From: Embleya sp051903075
GTDB lineage: Bacteria > Actinomycetota > Actinomycetes > Streptomycetales > Streptomycetaceae
Reading direction: 5' to 3'
DNA length: 64,000 bases
Assembly (NCBI RefSeq): GCF_051903075.1
Contig: NZ_CP182422.1
Location: forward strand, 930,001 to 994,000
Positions 45,274 to 54,062 of the stretch are shown piece after piece (the stretch's first letter is position 1; the number at the start of each line of letters is the position of its first letter). Under the pieces are notes generated by a model, which was not told the DNA's origin, ran no database searches, and saw nothing but the letters and a program-made list of their open reading frames with translations. The translations under genes were made by a program, and so were the position numbers.

Positions 45274-45612
45274 TCAGGCGGCGGCCGTGGGGTTCGCCGC
45301 TTCGAGGGTGGGGCGGTGTGCGGCGTTGAGGCGTCGGGCTTGTTCGAGTCGGTTCTCGAGGGTGACGATGCGGCAGGCGGCCTCGATGGAGGTCCCGCCG
45401 TGCGCGAGTTCCCGAGCGCGGGCCGCGATGCGCAGCTGGTGGCGGGAGTAGCGGCGGTGTCCGCCGGCGGAACGCCGCGGGGTGATCAGGCCGGCGTGCT
45501 CGACCGCGCGCAGGAAACCGGGGGTGGTGCCCAGGAGTTCGGCGGCCCGGCCGGTGGTGTAGGCGGGGTAGTCGTCGTCGTCGAGACGGCGGTGCGAGGT
45601 GTCTGCTGTCAT
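45274..45612 (-). CDS. MerR-like small DNA-binding protein downstream of leader module 2
   Basis: 112 residues from the ATG at 45612 with GAGAGG five bases upstream. A MerR/BldC-type winged HTH fills residues 15-75 (AYTTGRAAELLGTTPGFLRA; HAGLITPRRSAGGHRRYSRH), followed by a short coiled coil. The domain order and lack of an effector domain resemble the small MerR-like regulators of actinomycete development. Translation starts 24 bases after a strong hairpin that closes a leader of about 730 bases, so post-transcriptional control is likely. Confidence 0.85.
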   Translation of the reverse strand: MTADTSHRRLDDDDYPAYTTGRAAELLGTTPGFLRAVEHAGLITPRRSAGGHRRYSRHQLRIAARARELAHGGTSIEAACRIVTLENRLEQARRLNAAHRPTLEAANPTAAA

Positions 45613-45635
45613 CGTGCCTCTCTGGGGAACGTGGA

Positions 45636-46403
45636 GGGGCCCTGGTGCCATTCGGCATCCAGGGCCCCGAAGGAACTGCTACACCACCTGCCGGCCCTGT
45701 TACTGCGCCGGCCTACTGTTTCCGCGGACCCGACCGAACTGCGGTCGAGGGCGCGGGGATCGCGGTTGCTTGACCGGAGACCACCTCGCTAACGATGTCC
45801 TGCGGTACCCGGGCTCAAGACTTCCGCCCGGGCGATCCCGATGGCGCTTCCACTCCTTCGTCGTTTCCTCTGTGACATACATCCACTGCCACTACATACT
45901 GCGGGTACTGCGGGTACTGCGACTACGGTTACTGCGTCCTGCGGGTACTGCTCCATCGGTTACTGCGTACTGCGGGTGATACGTACTGCTCGGTGGCCTA
46001 CTGCGCCACCTTCGGCAGCCAGCCCCGATCGCCGGTCCTGCATCCGCTTGGCATGGAACCCCACTGCCGAACCTCCCGGTGCGCGCGTCCGCAGCCGACG
46101 CTTTCACCGAGGTACCACTCATCTACCCGAACTGCGGGCACTGCGACTGCCGAACTGCGTACTGCTCACGGCGGCCCCGGTCATCGCGGGCCACCCCGGT
46201 GCGGCCGTCAGTCCCGTCGCCGTCCTGCGACAACCCTGACTCCGGGACTCCACAAGCACACCGTCCTGCGCACTACGAATACCTGTACTGCGTTACTGCG
46301 ACCGGCAGTTCGTCTCTGCCAGGCCCTTCCGTCTCTCTGGGCTACGAAAGAAACCATAACCACACCAGCACCCGATGTCTACTCCAGCCGGCATAGATTT
46401 TCG
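45636..46403 (-). promoter_or_regulatory. Long-leader module, copy 2 (promoter, CAGTA-rich leader, hairpin)
   Basis: Minus strand: CGAAAATCTA (46403-46394), 12 bases, -35 TAGACA (46381-46376), 17 bases, -10 TATGGT (46358-46353), then about 710 bases of leader and a hairpin at 45636-45668 with a GGGGCCCTGG stem. The leader is dense in CGCAGTA and CCCGCAGTA units, clustered at 45890-46005 and scattered to 46310. It shares with copy 1 the blocks GAGACGAAC, GCCATCSGGATCGCCCG, GCGATCCCCGC and TTCCTTCGGGGCCCTGG, in the same order. No coding frame. It drives the MerR-like gene. Confidence 0.62.
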
Positions 46404-46617
46404 CGTGACGGACGGAGAGGTAATCCACCTCGCCCAGCGAGGGGGCGACCCGGACGGTGCGGACGCTCGGGGTGGCCGTGGTCGCCACGCCGCCGCCCAC
46501 ACACCAGTCACCACCGCGAGTGCACACTCGCCGTCGCGGTAGGCGTTTGTGTGGGCGCGGGTCGGCCCGCGCGGGCCGGTTCGGGGCGCGCGGGCCGACT
46601 CGGGTGGCGGTGGGGGG

Positions 46618-46893
46618 TCAGGGGGTGCCGGCGCGGCGGCAGGCCTCGTCGGTGATGGCTCCGGGAACGCCCTGGAGGTTGAGCGTGGCCTGGCAGGTCT
46701 GGTAGGCGAGCGGAAGGCCGGATGCGCCGAGGAGACAGTTGGCGCTGGAGTTGATGCCTCCGTAGCCGAGTCCGGACAGGTAGGAGTAGCAGTCGGCCTG
46801 GGTGGCCTGGGCCGTGGGTGCGGCCAGGGCCACACCGCCCAGGGCGAGGGCGAGGGTGGCGGTGGCGGCGGCGATCCGGTGGGGCAGGCGCAT
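46618..46893 (-). CDS. Small secreted protein with four cysteines
   Basis: 91 residues from the ATG at 46893 with AAGGGGAA six bases upstream. Signal peptide: basic start, hydrophobic TATLALALGGVALA and an Ala-x-Ala-like site before TQADCYS. The mature part of about 60 residues has four Cys (ADCYSYLSG, SSANCLLG, YQTCQAT, DEACRRAG), likely two disulfides. Not a chaplin by sequence; family unknown. The gene is monocistronic, with free gaps of over 200 bases on both sides. Confidence 0.75.
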   Translation of the reverse strand: MRLPHRIAAATATLALALGGVALAAPTAQATQADCYSYLSGLGYGGINSSANCLLGASGLPLAYQTCQATLNLQGVPGAITDEACRRAGTP

Positions 46894-47167
46894 GACGGTT
46901 CCCCTTGACGTCGATCGTTCGCGATCGCCCACCGAAAGCGGTGGGCGGGTGGCCGGCGGATCGGGATCCGTCGGTCGTGGCACACGCTAGGAGCGCCCCG
47001 GGCCGGCGGACAGGGCGCTTGCGGGGCGGTCGGATCGTCGGGCATCCACGAACAGGCGCCCGAGACGGGACACCGCGCGCCCCCGACGAACCCGGGGGGG
47101 CGACATGGTCAACAACTCGGGCAATGTGAAGCGGGTGGCACAGGTACGAGTCGAAGCAGGGGGTCGG

Positions 47168-48106
47168 TTACGGGCGCCTCCTGGCAGTGGAGGTAGTCGC
47201 TGCGGTCGGCCCGCCCGGTACCGGTGCGGGCGGGGGTGGGGATGTGGTCGTGGTGGTGCGTGAGCGTGCGGCTGTCCTGGTCGGGGATGTCGGTGCCGCA
47301 CTCTCTCCAGCGGGCGTACCGACGGAGGGTGGTCGGGTGGCGGTGTTCCAGCGGTTGTGGATCGCGTCCAACGGGGCGAGGACTTCGCGTGCCGAGGAGA
47401 CGAGTCGAGGAATCGGCAGGGTCCGGTCGTCGGCAAGGTCGCGCACGGTGCGGGAGCCGGCGGTCGCGGTGCGCAGGACTGCCGCGCGCAGGACGCGCTT
47501 GGCCCGGTACTCGGTGCTGCCCGGTACTCCGGGTGCGCCGATGCTCACGACGAGTTCGGGGCCGAGGCTGCCGTCGGCGAGGTGCCCTCGGCGTTGTGCT
47601 TCCCACAGGACGGTGAGCGGATCGACCACGTCGCCCCGGTGGACGAGGGCGGCGATGCATCGGTACAGCGCCACGTGCGCGCGGTCGGCGAAGTCCCCCG
47701 GTCCGAGCCAACGCGCGATCTCGTCCAGGGCGCGGGGGTCTGCTATCAGCGTGGCCACCAGCGCCTGTTCCTCGATCAGGTCGCGTGGGCACGGCGGTTC
47801 GGGCGGCACCGTCCGGGGCGGTCCCGGCGCAGGGGCGGAGTGGGGCTCTCCCCAGCGGCGGGCGAGGTCGTCGAGTACGGCGTGGAGCGCCCGATGGTGG
47901 GTGAGGGTGTCGGCGATCCCGTCGCGGTCGGTGTCGGCTGCGGCGACTTGCCCGAGGCGGATGGCATGACGGCCGACGGCCCGGTAATCGGCGGCTTCGA
48001 CGATCATGCGGGCGTACAGGGCCGCGTTGCGCGGGTGGGGCCGTCGAGTCCGTCTGATCCGACCGGCAGTCGACCAGACCCGATGTCGAAGGGCCCGCCT
48101 GTGCAC
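47168..48106 (-). CDS. DnaB N-terminal-domain protein (plasmid/ICE replication type)
   Basis: 312 residues from a GTG at 48106, selected for its strong AAGGAGG ribosome site. Residues 20-85 (NAALYARMIVEAADYRAVGR; HHRALHAVLDDLARRWGE) are typical of actinomycete replication-accessory proteins. Then comes a DnaB N-terminal helical domain (LIEEQALVATLIADPRALDE; AHVALYRCIAALVHRGDVVD). No RecA-like ATPase is present, so it is not a helicase by itself. The C-terminal tail is Thr/Pro/Arg-rich. It overlaps the end of the broken gene upstream. Probably a relic of an integrated plasmid or ICE. Confidence 0.72.
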   Translation of the reverse strand: MHRRALRHRVWSTAGRIRRTRRPHPRNAALYARMIVEAADYRAVGRHAIRLGQVAAADTDRDGIADTLTHHRALHAVLDDLARRWGEPHSAPAPGPPRTVPPEPPCPRDLIEEQALVATLIADPRALDEIARWLGPGDFADRAHVALYRCIAALVHRGDVVDPLTVLWEAQRRGHLADGSLGPELVVSIGAPGVPGSTEYRAKRVLRAAVLRTATAGSRTVRDLADDRTLPIPRLVSSAREVLAPLDAIHNRWNTATRPPSVGTPAGESAAPTSPTRTAARSRTTTTTSPPPPAPVPGGPTAATTSTARRRP

Positions 48107-49250
48107 CTGACCCTCCTTCCCACACCCGCTCGCCAACTTCGGGCCTTGTCGGGGTCGCGGCCCTCCAGGAGGAAGTCGGCGTAGGAGTCGAGGTTCCAGT
48201 TGATGAGCACGCCGTGTCGGGCGAAGTACACGGCCAGGGGGCGGATGCGGAACGTGTCGGCGGTGTCGAGCCAGGCGCCGGCCGGCATCTTCCACAGGCG
48301 ACGGCGGCCCCGGGAGCGGGTGTCGTCGGCCTTGACCAGTGAGACCGCTTCCAGCAGTGTCGCGCCGTTCGGGCCGTTGAGCAGGAAGACGTTGTCGTCC
48401 CAGTGCTCGAAGATCACCGGGTTGGTGATGCCCCACGACGTGCCGACCTGCGGATCGCCGGCGAGGCGACGCATCCGCGACAGCGCGCCCGAGACGTTCA
48501 GCCGGTGAACCAGGGCCAGTGGGTCGGCGATCGCCTCGTCGCTCGCGGTGCGGTGCAACTGCGCCACGGTCGGGGCGTCGTCGCGGAATACCAGGAACAA
48601 CGGGTGTTCGATGCTGTCGCTGCGGTAGGTGTACTGGAACGCTCCGAGGAGCCGGCACAAGCGGGTCAGGCCCTTCTCCGGTCCGGGCCCGCCGAGCCGG
48701 CCCGGTGGGCCGTACGCGGCGAAGTAGGCCCGTATTCGCTCGAACAGTTCGGCCAACGGCGCCTCGTCGGGCACACCGGGACGGGAGAAGCGGCGGTGGG
48801 TGCGTTCGGTCGAGGAGAACTCGCCGCCGACCGTCGCCCCCGCGTCCCGCATGGTCCGCAGGTCGAGCCGGCCGTCCGGCGTCGGGCGCATGTCCCGCGC
48901 CCGCCCGCGCAGTTGCTCCGGCAGCGGGGCGTGAGTCGGATAGCGTGCCGCCTGGGCATCGGCCCAGGACCGCGAGACCAACCCCGCCCTGGCCAGGCCC
49001 AGCAACGCGGTATAGGGCGGGGCGGGCTGGATCAATGCGCCCAGCCGCAGAGCGAGGGTCCAGGTCGGCTTGGCTCCAGTGATGCTTGTCGACCTTGCCC
49101 TCGGGCCGGATGATCGCGTGCTCGCGCAGGTGCTCCGCCATGCGCCTCGCGGCCTCTTCCGACCCGGTCAGCCGCGACTGACACCATTCGCCCAACTCAC
49201 CGTGATACAGGTGCGAGATGACCGACGCACGGTGGTCGTACGTTCACCGG
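48004..49250 (-). pseudogene. Unidentified mobile-element protein, frameshifted
   Basis: The N-terminal part (HLYHGELGEWCQSRLTGSEE; HAIIRPEGKVDKHHWSQADL) is in one frame. After a shift near 49065 a long frame continues LRLGALIQPAPPYTALLGLA to ADFLLEGRDPDKAR and ends at 48004. The central part (NVSGALSRMRRLAGDPQVGT; TSWGITNPVIFEHWDDNVFL) is well formed but matches no family I can name. Its place before a DnaB-N gene suggests a replication or transfer function on an actinomycete plasmid. Confidence 0.6.
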
Positions 49251-49418
49251 CCGGCATTCGGGAGCCCCCGCTCCACGACGCATTCGCTCGAGAGACCGCC
49301 GGCCGCCGAGTCCCGGCCGACCGGGTGTGGAGACCGAGGGAGCGGGTGAGACGGCCGAGTTCGGCGCCCGCGCGCCGGGCGGCGCCGCGGCTCCCCACAG
49401 CGCCCACCGCTCCCGGGC

Positions 49419-50195
49419 TCAGACGATCGTGCGAACCTTCATTTCGATGGCACTGGGCTTCTCGATGACGTCGACGATCTCCATGGCCATCAGGCGCCCC
49501 CGGTCGGACAGGACACAGATCGTGTTCCCCTCGACGACGCCCAACTTCGCCGCGTCGAAACCCATGGTGGCTTCCTCCAGACCACCGCCGTTGGCCGCGT
49601 CGAGGCAGGTCGCCTTCGTGACGTTCGTACCCTTCGGGAGCACTCCGGCCCGAGCGCCGGGGCGCGTGAGCAGCGAAGTGGGCGAGCAGTCCTCCCAGAT
49701 CATGTCCACGCCCTTGCCCGGACCCGGATCCGCGCCCACGTCGTTGGTATCGATGCGTCGGGTCAACGGCGTCTTGTCGAAGTCGATCTCCGTTCGGATG
49801 CTGCAGCCCGGCGCCGTCAACTTCAGGGTCATCGGCTCACCCGGATAGGGCCGCACGAGGTCGGCGGCACTCGCGGATGCCGACGGCGACGGGACTCGCG
49901 GGGACGACGGTTCGATCACCGGCGAGACGGACGCCGGCGCGGAGGCGACCGCGGCGGGCGGCGCGGGCGGCCTCGCGTTGTCCTGGTCCTTGTCGTCCCC
50001 GGTGAACGCCACGCCCAGAGCCCAGACCAGCACCGTGCTCAGCCCGGTGACGACCGCGGCGATGATCGTGGCGCGCGAGTTGATACGGGCGCCGGTGTGC
50101 GGGTCGGTCGGCGGCGGCGCGCCCGGGGGTGGCGGCGGAGGGGCCGGGGAGCCGCCGGGCGTGCCGGAACCGCTTCCGCTCGTATCCGTGGTCAT
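49419..50195 (-). CDS. Membrane-anchored extracytoplasmic protein
   Basis: 258 residues from the ATG at 50195. A short Gly/Pro-rich cytoplasmic part (PPPPPPGAPPPTDPHTGARI) precedes one transmembrane helix at about residues 45-65 (AAVVTGLSTVLVWALGVAFT). A Pro/Ser linker and a roughly 150-residue outer domain with Cys residues follow (LKLTAPGCSIRTEIDFDKTP; DMIWEDCSPTSLLT; CVLSDRGRLMAMEIVDVIEK). This layout is common among actinomycete serine/threonine-kinase-associated or sensor proteins; the outer domain is not recognised. Divergent from the TetR gene at 50395, with about 200 bases between. Confidence 0.75.
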   Translation of the reverse strand: MTTDTSGSGSGTPGGSPAPPPPPPGAPPPTDPHTGARINSRATIIAAVVTGLSTVLVWALGVAFTGDDKDQDNARPPAPPAAVASAPASVSPVIEPSSPRVPSPSASASAADLVRPYPGEPMTLKLTAPGCSIRTEIDFDKTPLTRRIDTNDVGADPGPGKGVDMIWEDCSPTSLLTRPGARAGVLPKGTNVTKATCLDAANGGGLEEATMGFDAAKLGVVEGNTICVLSDRGRLMAMEIVDVIEKPSAIEMKVRTIV

Positions 50196-50394
50196 CACGA
50201 CTCCAATCGTCCGGCGAAAGACTCCGCACACCCACGCCACGGGCCGCGATACGAGACCGACGACGGCCCGTTCGCGATACCCGTCAACTTCGTGAAGAGT
50301 ATTAACCACATAGCATGGCACCACCGCAACCCGAGTGCCGCCAACTACACGGAAGTGGTGACGAGTTGCCCTGTTCGGAGATGGAGAGTTGACA

Positions 50395-51132
50395 ATGCCG
50401 GTCCTCCCCCGGGACGACGACGGTCGGCCCACGTCACGGCGGGAGCGCCTGCGCGCGGAGTTGGAGCGCGACGCGCTCGCCACGGCGCGCAAAACCATCG
50501 CCACACAAGGAACCGAAGCGCTCAGCCTGTCGGCGGTGGCCCGGGACGTCGGAGTCACGCCGCCCGCGCTGTATCGCTACTTCGAAGGCAAGGCCGGCCT
50601 GATGTTCGCCGTCTACGAAGTCGTCACGCACGACCTCGTGGCTACCGTGTCGGCCGCCGCGGGCGAGGTGGACGCGGAGGATCTCGGCGGCCGGCTCTAC
50701 GCGGCCACCCGCGCGGTGCTCGACTGGTCGGTCTCGAACCCGGGCGAGTTCGACCTCCTCATGGGCGCCGGTTCCGCGCGGCTGGTCGCCGCCGGATACG
50801 ACGTCGACCGGGTGCTGCTCCGAGAGCTGGGCGGTCTCTTCGGAGCGACCTTCATGCAGTTGTGGCACCGAGGCATATTGCCGCGCCCATCGGCGGCAGC
50901 AGAACCGGGACCGCGTCTGCGGTCGCAGGTGGCCGCGTATGGGCGCTTGATGGAGGACGACTATCCGGAAGCCGTCACCATGGTGATGATCACGTGCTGG
51001 CGGCAGATCTACGGATTGCTCTGCATGGCCGTCTACGGACACCTGGCCTCGTCGTTCGACGACTACCTTCCCCTGTTCGAACACATGATGACCGACCTCC
51101 TCGCCCTGTGCGGCACTCCACGCACGCCGTGA
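50395..51132 (+). CDS. TetR-family regulator (TetR_C_13-like)
   Basis: 245 residues from the ATG at 50395 with GGAGAG upstream. HTH: ATARKTIATQGTEALSLSAV then GVTPPALYRYFEGKAGLMFA. The C-terminal ligand domain has the WHG pattern of this TetR group (FMQLWHRGILPRPSAAA). Probably regulates itself and the divergent membrane-protein gene; ligand unknown. Confidence 0.9.
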   Translation: MPVLPRDDDGRPTSRRERLRAELERDALATARKTIATQGTEALSLSAVARDVGVTPPALYRYFEGKAGLMFAVYEVVTHDLVATVSAAAGEVDAEDLGGRLYAATRAVLDWSVSNPGEFDLLMGAGSARLVAAGYDVDRVLLRELGGLFGATFMQLWHRGILPRPSAAAEPGPRLRSQVAAYGRLMEDDYPEAVTMVMITCWRQIYGLLCMAVYGHLASSFDDYLPLFEHMMTDLLALCGTPRTP

Positions 51133-51678
51133 ACCCGCACCACGACATACACGCGGGCCACGTCCCCACGCCTGCCACAGGCGTCTACGCGCGCTTTTCC
51201 CACTGTGGAACCTGGTCGCTCCCGCGATCCCCGATGCCGTACCGCCCAGACCTTCCGCCCCGGCTACCGGCTCGCTGAGCCCGGATACCGCGCACATGCG
51301 CAGGGTCCGCCACGTCGTCGAGATCCGGGACGGCATGCCGGCTTCGCCGCTACGCAGACCCGGGCCTGTGCGACAGCCTGCGCATCGACGTGGAAGGGCG
51401 GGGACTCACGGGCACGGAACGTCAGTTGGCGACCGTCGGGGCGTGGGCCGGGTGGCGTTCCGGCAGCACGGTGTGAGCCCACGCCCGTGCCCGTATCGAC
51501 ACGGGATGTTCCGGATCCGGGCGGACCTTGCCGAACGGCGGCGGTCGCTCGTCACGAAACGGCCCAGGGCGGCTCTTCGCCATGTCGCCGGGGCGTGCGG
51601 CGTCGCAAGGTGGCGAGCCCGCGCATACCGGTGCGCGAACGCGACCGGAAGAGCAGGGGAGGGAATCCGGGCCGTGGA
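51133..51678. other. Gene-free stretch with a possible gene tail
   Basis: 545 bases without a full gene. On the plus strand around 51350-51476 a frame reads RRYADPGLCDSLRIDVEGRG and LTGTERQLATVGAWAGWRSG before a stop, protein-like but lacking any start. Treated as a possible remnant only. Confidence 0.35.
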
Positions 51679-51990
51679 TCATCGCGAGTGGAGGCGCCAG
51701 ACGCTTCGGCCGTTGGGAATCGGTGCGTCGAAGCGTTGGGTCAACGCGGCCAGTGCTTCGGAGATTTCCACTCGGCTGAGCGCGGCGCCCAGGCAGTAGT
51801 GGATACCGCCTCCGAAGACGAGTTGTTTCGCCGGTCGTGGGGCCCGCAGGTCGAAGCAGTCCGCGTCGGGGGTAGGCATCGCTGTGCTCCCGACCCCCTC
51901 CATGTCGCGCTGAGGACGATGACTCCGTGGGAACCGGTCTCCCGCTGCCGGTGGGCTCCACTCGCCATGTCGTGACCGGCGTCGAGTGGG
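51679..51990 (-). pseudogene. Cytochrome P450, heme-binding end only
   Basis: The last 75 codons include PDADCFDLRAPRPAKQLVFG, then GGIHYCLGAALSRVEISEAL with the heme-thiolate Cys in the FGxGxHxCxG pattern, and end at 51679. Just upstream in another frame GSHGVIVLSATWR matches the preceding P450 strand. The I-helix and ExxR parts are absent, so only about a fifth of the enzyme remains. Non-functional. Confidence 0.75.
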
Positions 51991-52092
51991 GTGTTACGCC
52001 AACTCGCGCGTGCCGAGGGGTTGCGGGGCACGTTGGGTTGGCCGGCGAGGAGGGGACGGGGGGTGTCGGCATGTTCCGGAGGTGCTGCTTGT

Positions 52093-52755
52093 TCAGCGGG
52101 TGCGTCGCTCGGCGGCGTCGAACGCGGGCGCGAGCGGGGCCAATGCCTCGCGGAGCCGGTCGGGCAGTGAGCCGGAGGGCACGACCAGTCCTCCGGTGCC
52201 GACAGTCCCGGCGGCCGCTGCGTTCCCGGCCGGCTGGAGCCAGCCTTCCACCGCGATGCGAACCGCCGCGGCCACGCCTGCCGCGAGAACGCGGGCTCGG
52301 GCTGTGGGCGCTCCGGCATCACCCAGGCGTGCGGCGATCACCGCCGCGAGAGGGGGCTCGATGCCGGCGGTGCTGTCGAGGAACGCGTCGCGCAGTGCGG
52401 TCCGGGTGGTGATCAGCAGGAGTGCCTGGTGTTCGCGCTCGCCGGTGTTCGTGTACTGCTCGACCACTGCCTCGGTGATGGCGTCGGCCAGGCGCACTCC
52501 TGCGGGCCGGGCCGCGACCGCCGCCGCGACACGCGTTTCCCGGTCCGCGGTGATGGCGGAGACGATCGCCTGCTCGCGGCTGGCGAAGTAGTTGTTGTAG
52601 GTGCGCGGCGAGACCCCGGCCGCTTCCGCGATGTCCTCGACCCGCACCTGGTCGGGTCCGCGCTCCACGGCCAGGCGCAGGGCCGCCTCGCGTAGCGCCT
52701 CGCGTGTGGCCTGCTTCTTCCGCTCCCGCAGCCCTGGTGGTGGTGGTGTCGTCAC
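52093..52755 (-). CDS. TetR-family regulator
   Basis: 220 residues from a GTG at 52755 (VTTPPPPGLRERKKQATREA); upstream in-frame codons overlap the operator and divergent leader. HTH: LRLAVERGPDQVRVEDIAEA then GVSPRTYNNYFASREQAIVS, the form seen in drug-pump repressors. The C-terminal domain is Ala-rich. Two matching palindromes stand in the 121-base gap to the divergent gene at 52877. Confidence 0.9.
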   Translation of the reverse strand: MTTPPPPGLRERKKQATREALREAALRLAVERGPDQVRVEDIAEAAGVSPRTYNNYFASREQAIVSAITADRETRVAAAVAARPAGVRLADAITEAVVEQYTNTGEREHQALLLITTRTALRDAFLDSTAGIEPPLAAVIAARLGDAGAPTARARVLAAGVAAAVRIAVEGWLQPAGNAAAAGTVGTGGLVVPSGSLPDRLREALAPLAPAFDAAERRTR

Positions 52756-52787
52756 GGCGTCAGCGTTCCACACAGGGCTGCGCGGGC

Positions 52788-52813
52788 GCAAAGTTGCATA
52801 TACGCAAACTTGC
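52788..52813. promoter_or_regulatory. Paired TetR operator
   Basis: GCAAAGTTGC (52788-52797) and GCAAACTTGC (52804-52813) are near-identical small palindromes 16 bases apart; the second extends to ACGCAA-AC-TTGCGT. Located between the TetR gene and its divergent neighbour, as for cooperative TetR binding. Confidence 0.7.
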
Positions 52814-52876
52814 GTGTGCGCAGTTTTCCTGTCAGTCTCGATCGACCCGCCCGAGACCGACGGAGAGGACGTCACC

Positions 52877-53902
52877 ATGCGAGCAAGAGGAATGACCTAC
52901 GACACCGGATTCGTCGTGCACGGCCGAATATCTCGCGAGCGCTTCGACCCCGCGGTGGTCCGGCGCGAGCTCGCCGTCATCCGTGACGACCTGCACTGCA
53001 ACGCGGTCCAGATCATCGGCGGCGACCCGGACCGACTGGAGTCGGCCGCCGCTGCCGCCGCCGAGCTCGGGCTGGAGGTCTGGTTCTCGCCCTATCCGCT
53101 GGAGCTGGATCCGGAGCGGATCCTCACCCTCTTCCGCGACTGCGCCGAGCGAGCGGAACGGCTCCGGCGCCAGGGGGCCACGGTCGTGTTCGTCGCAGGG
53201 GTCGAGCTGAGCGTGATGAACCACGGGTTCCTGCCCGGAGACAGCCCCGAGGAGCGGGTCGAGCAGCTGATGGGCCGACCCGAGCGGCGGGGCGAGGCGA
53301 TGCGCGAGCTCGGCGTGCGCATCAACGCCTTCCTGCGCGATGCCGCGGCCGCGGTCCGCGAGCGCTTTCGGGGCAAACTCACCTACGCGTCCATCCAGTT
53401 CGAACAGGTCGACTGGACTCCCTTCGACGTGGTGACGTTCGAGCTGATCCGCTCCGCCGAGGTCGCCGACCGGTTCCGGGACGCGGTGCGCACCTTGGCC
53501 CGGGGCCCGAAGCCGCTCGCCATCACCGGGTTCGGCACCGCCGCCTACCGCGGCGCGGGAGACCGCGGTGGGCGGGTGCTGGAAGTGGTCGAATACGACC
53601 CGACGACCAAGGCCCCTGTACGGCTGAACGGCACATACGAGCGTGACGAGGCCGGCCAGGCCGCATATCTGAGCGAACTGCTGGAGGTCTTCGAGAGCGA
53701 GGGCGTGGACAGCGCGTTCGTGTTCCTGTTCGCCCTGTCCGGCTATCCGCACCGCCCGGACGGCGACCCCAGGGACGACCTGGACCGGGCCGGCCTGGGC
53801 ATCGTCAAACTCCTCGAAGGGCGCCGGGGGCAGACCTACCCCGACATGGAATGGGAACCCAAGGCCGCCTTCACGGCAGTGGCGCAGCGGTATCGGAGGT
53901 GA
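52877..53902 (+). CDS. Hypothetical TIM-barrel-like protein under TetR control
   Basis: 341 residues from the ATG at 52877 with GGAGAGGA upstream. The alternation of strands and helices (MTYDTGFVVHGRISRERFDP; CNAVQIIGGDPDRLESAAAA; LGLEVWFSPYPLELDPERIL; KLTYASIQFEQVDWTPFDVV; KPLAITGFGTAAYRGAG; FLFALSGYPHRP) looks like a glycosidase-type barrel, with conserved acidic residues at strand ends. I do not recall a characterised member. The divergent TetR gene with paired operators is its likely repressor, so an inducible enzyme or detoxification role is possible. Confidence 0.75.
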   Translation: MRARGMTYDTGFVVHGRISRERFDPAVVRRELAVIRDDLHCNAVQIIGGDPDRLESAAAAAAELGLEVWFSPYPLELDPERILTLFRDCAERAERLRRQGATVVFVAGVELSVMNHGFLPGDSPEERVEQLMGRPERRGEAMRELGVRINAFLRDAAAAVRERFRGKLTYASIQFEQVDWTPFDVVTFELIRSAEVADRFRDAVRTLARGPKPLAITGFGTAAYRGAGDRGGRVLEVVEYDPTTKAPVRLNGTYERDEAGQAAYLSELLEVFESEGVDSAFVFLFALSGYPHRPDGDPRDDLDRAGLGIVKLLEGRRGQTYPDMEWEPKAAFTAVAQRYRR

Positions 53903-54062
53903 CACACCCCGCGCACGGTGACCACGGCGCGCGATCCGCACGCGATGGCCGGCGTCAGGTGATGTCGCCGGCCGTGACCAGGTGGCGTTCGCGGGATCCG
54001 ATCGGACGGCGGCTGCCGGGGCGGGGCGGTGGTTTGTCGGGCCGGCTTGGCACACTGCCGCC

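Noticed and set aside
45890..46010. CRISPR-like array from the TACTGCGGG repeats
   Set aside because: Units are 7-9 bases, irregularly spaced, without distinct spacers, and no cas genes are present.
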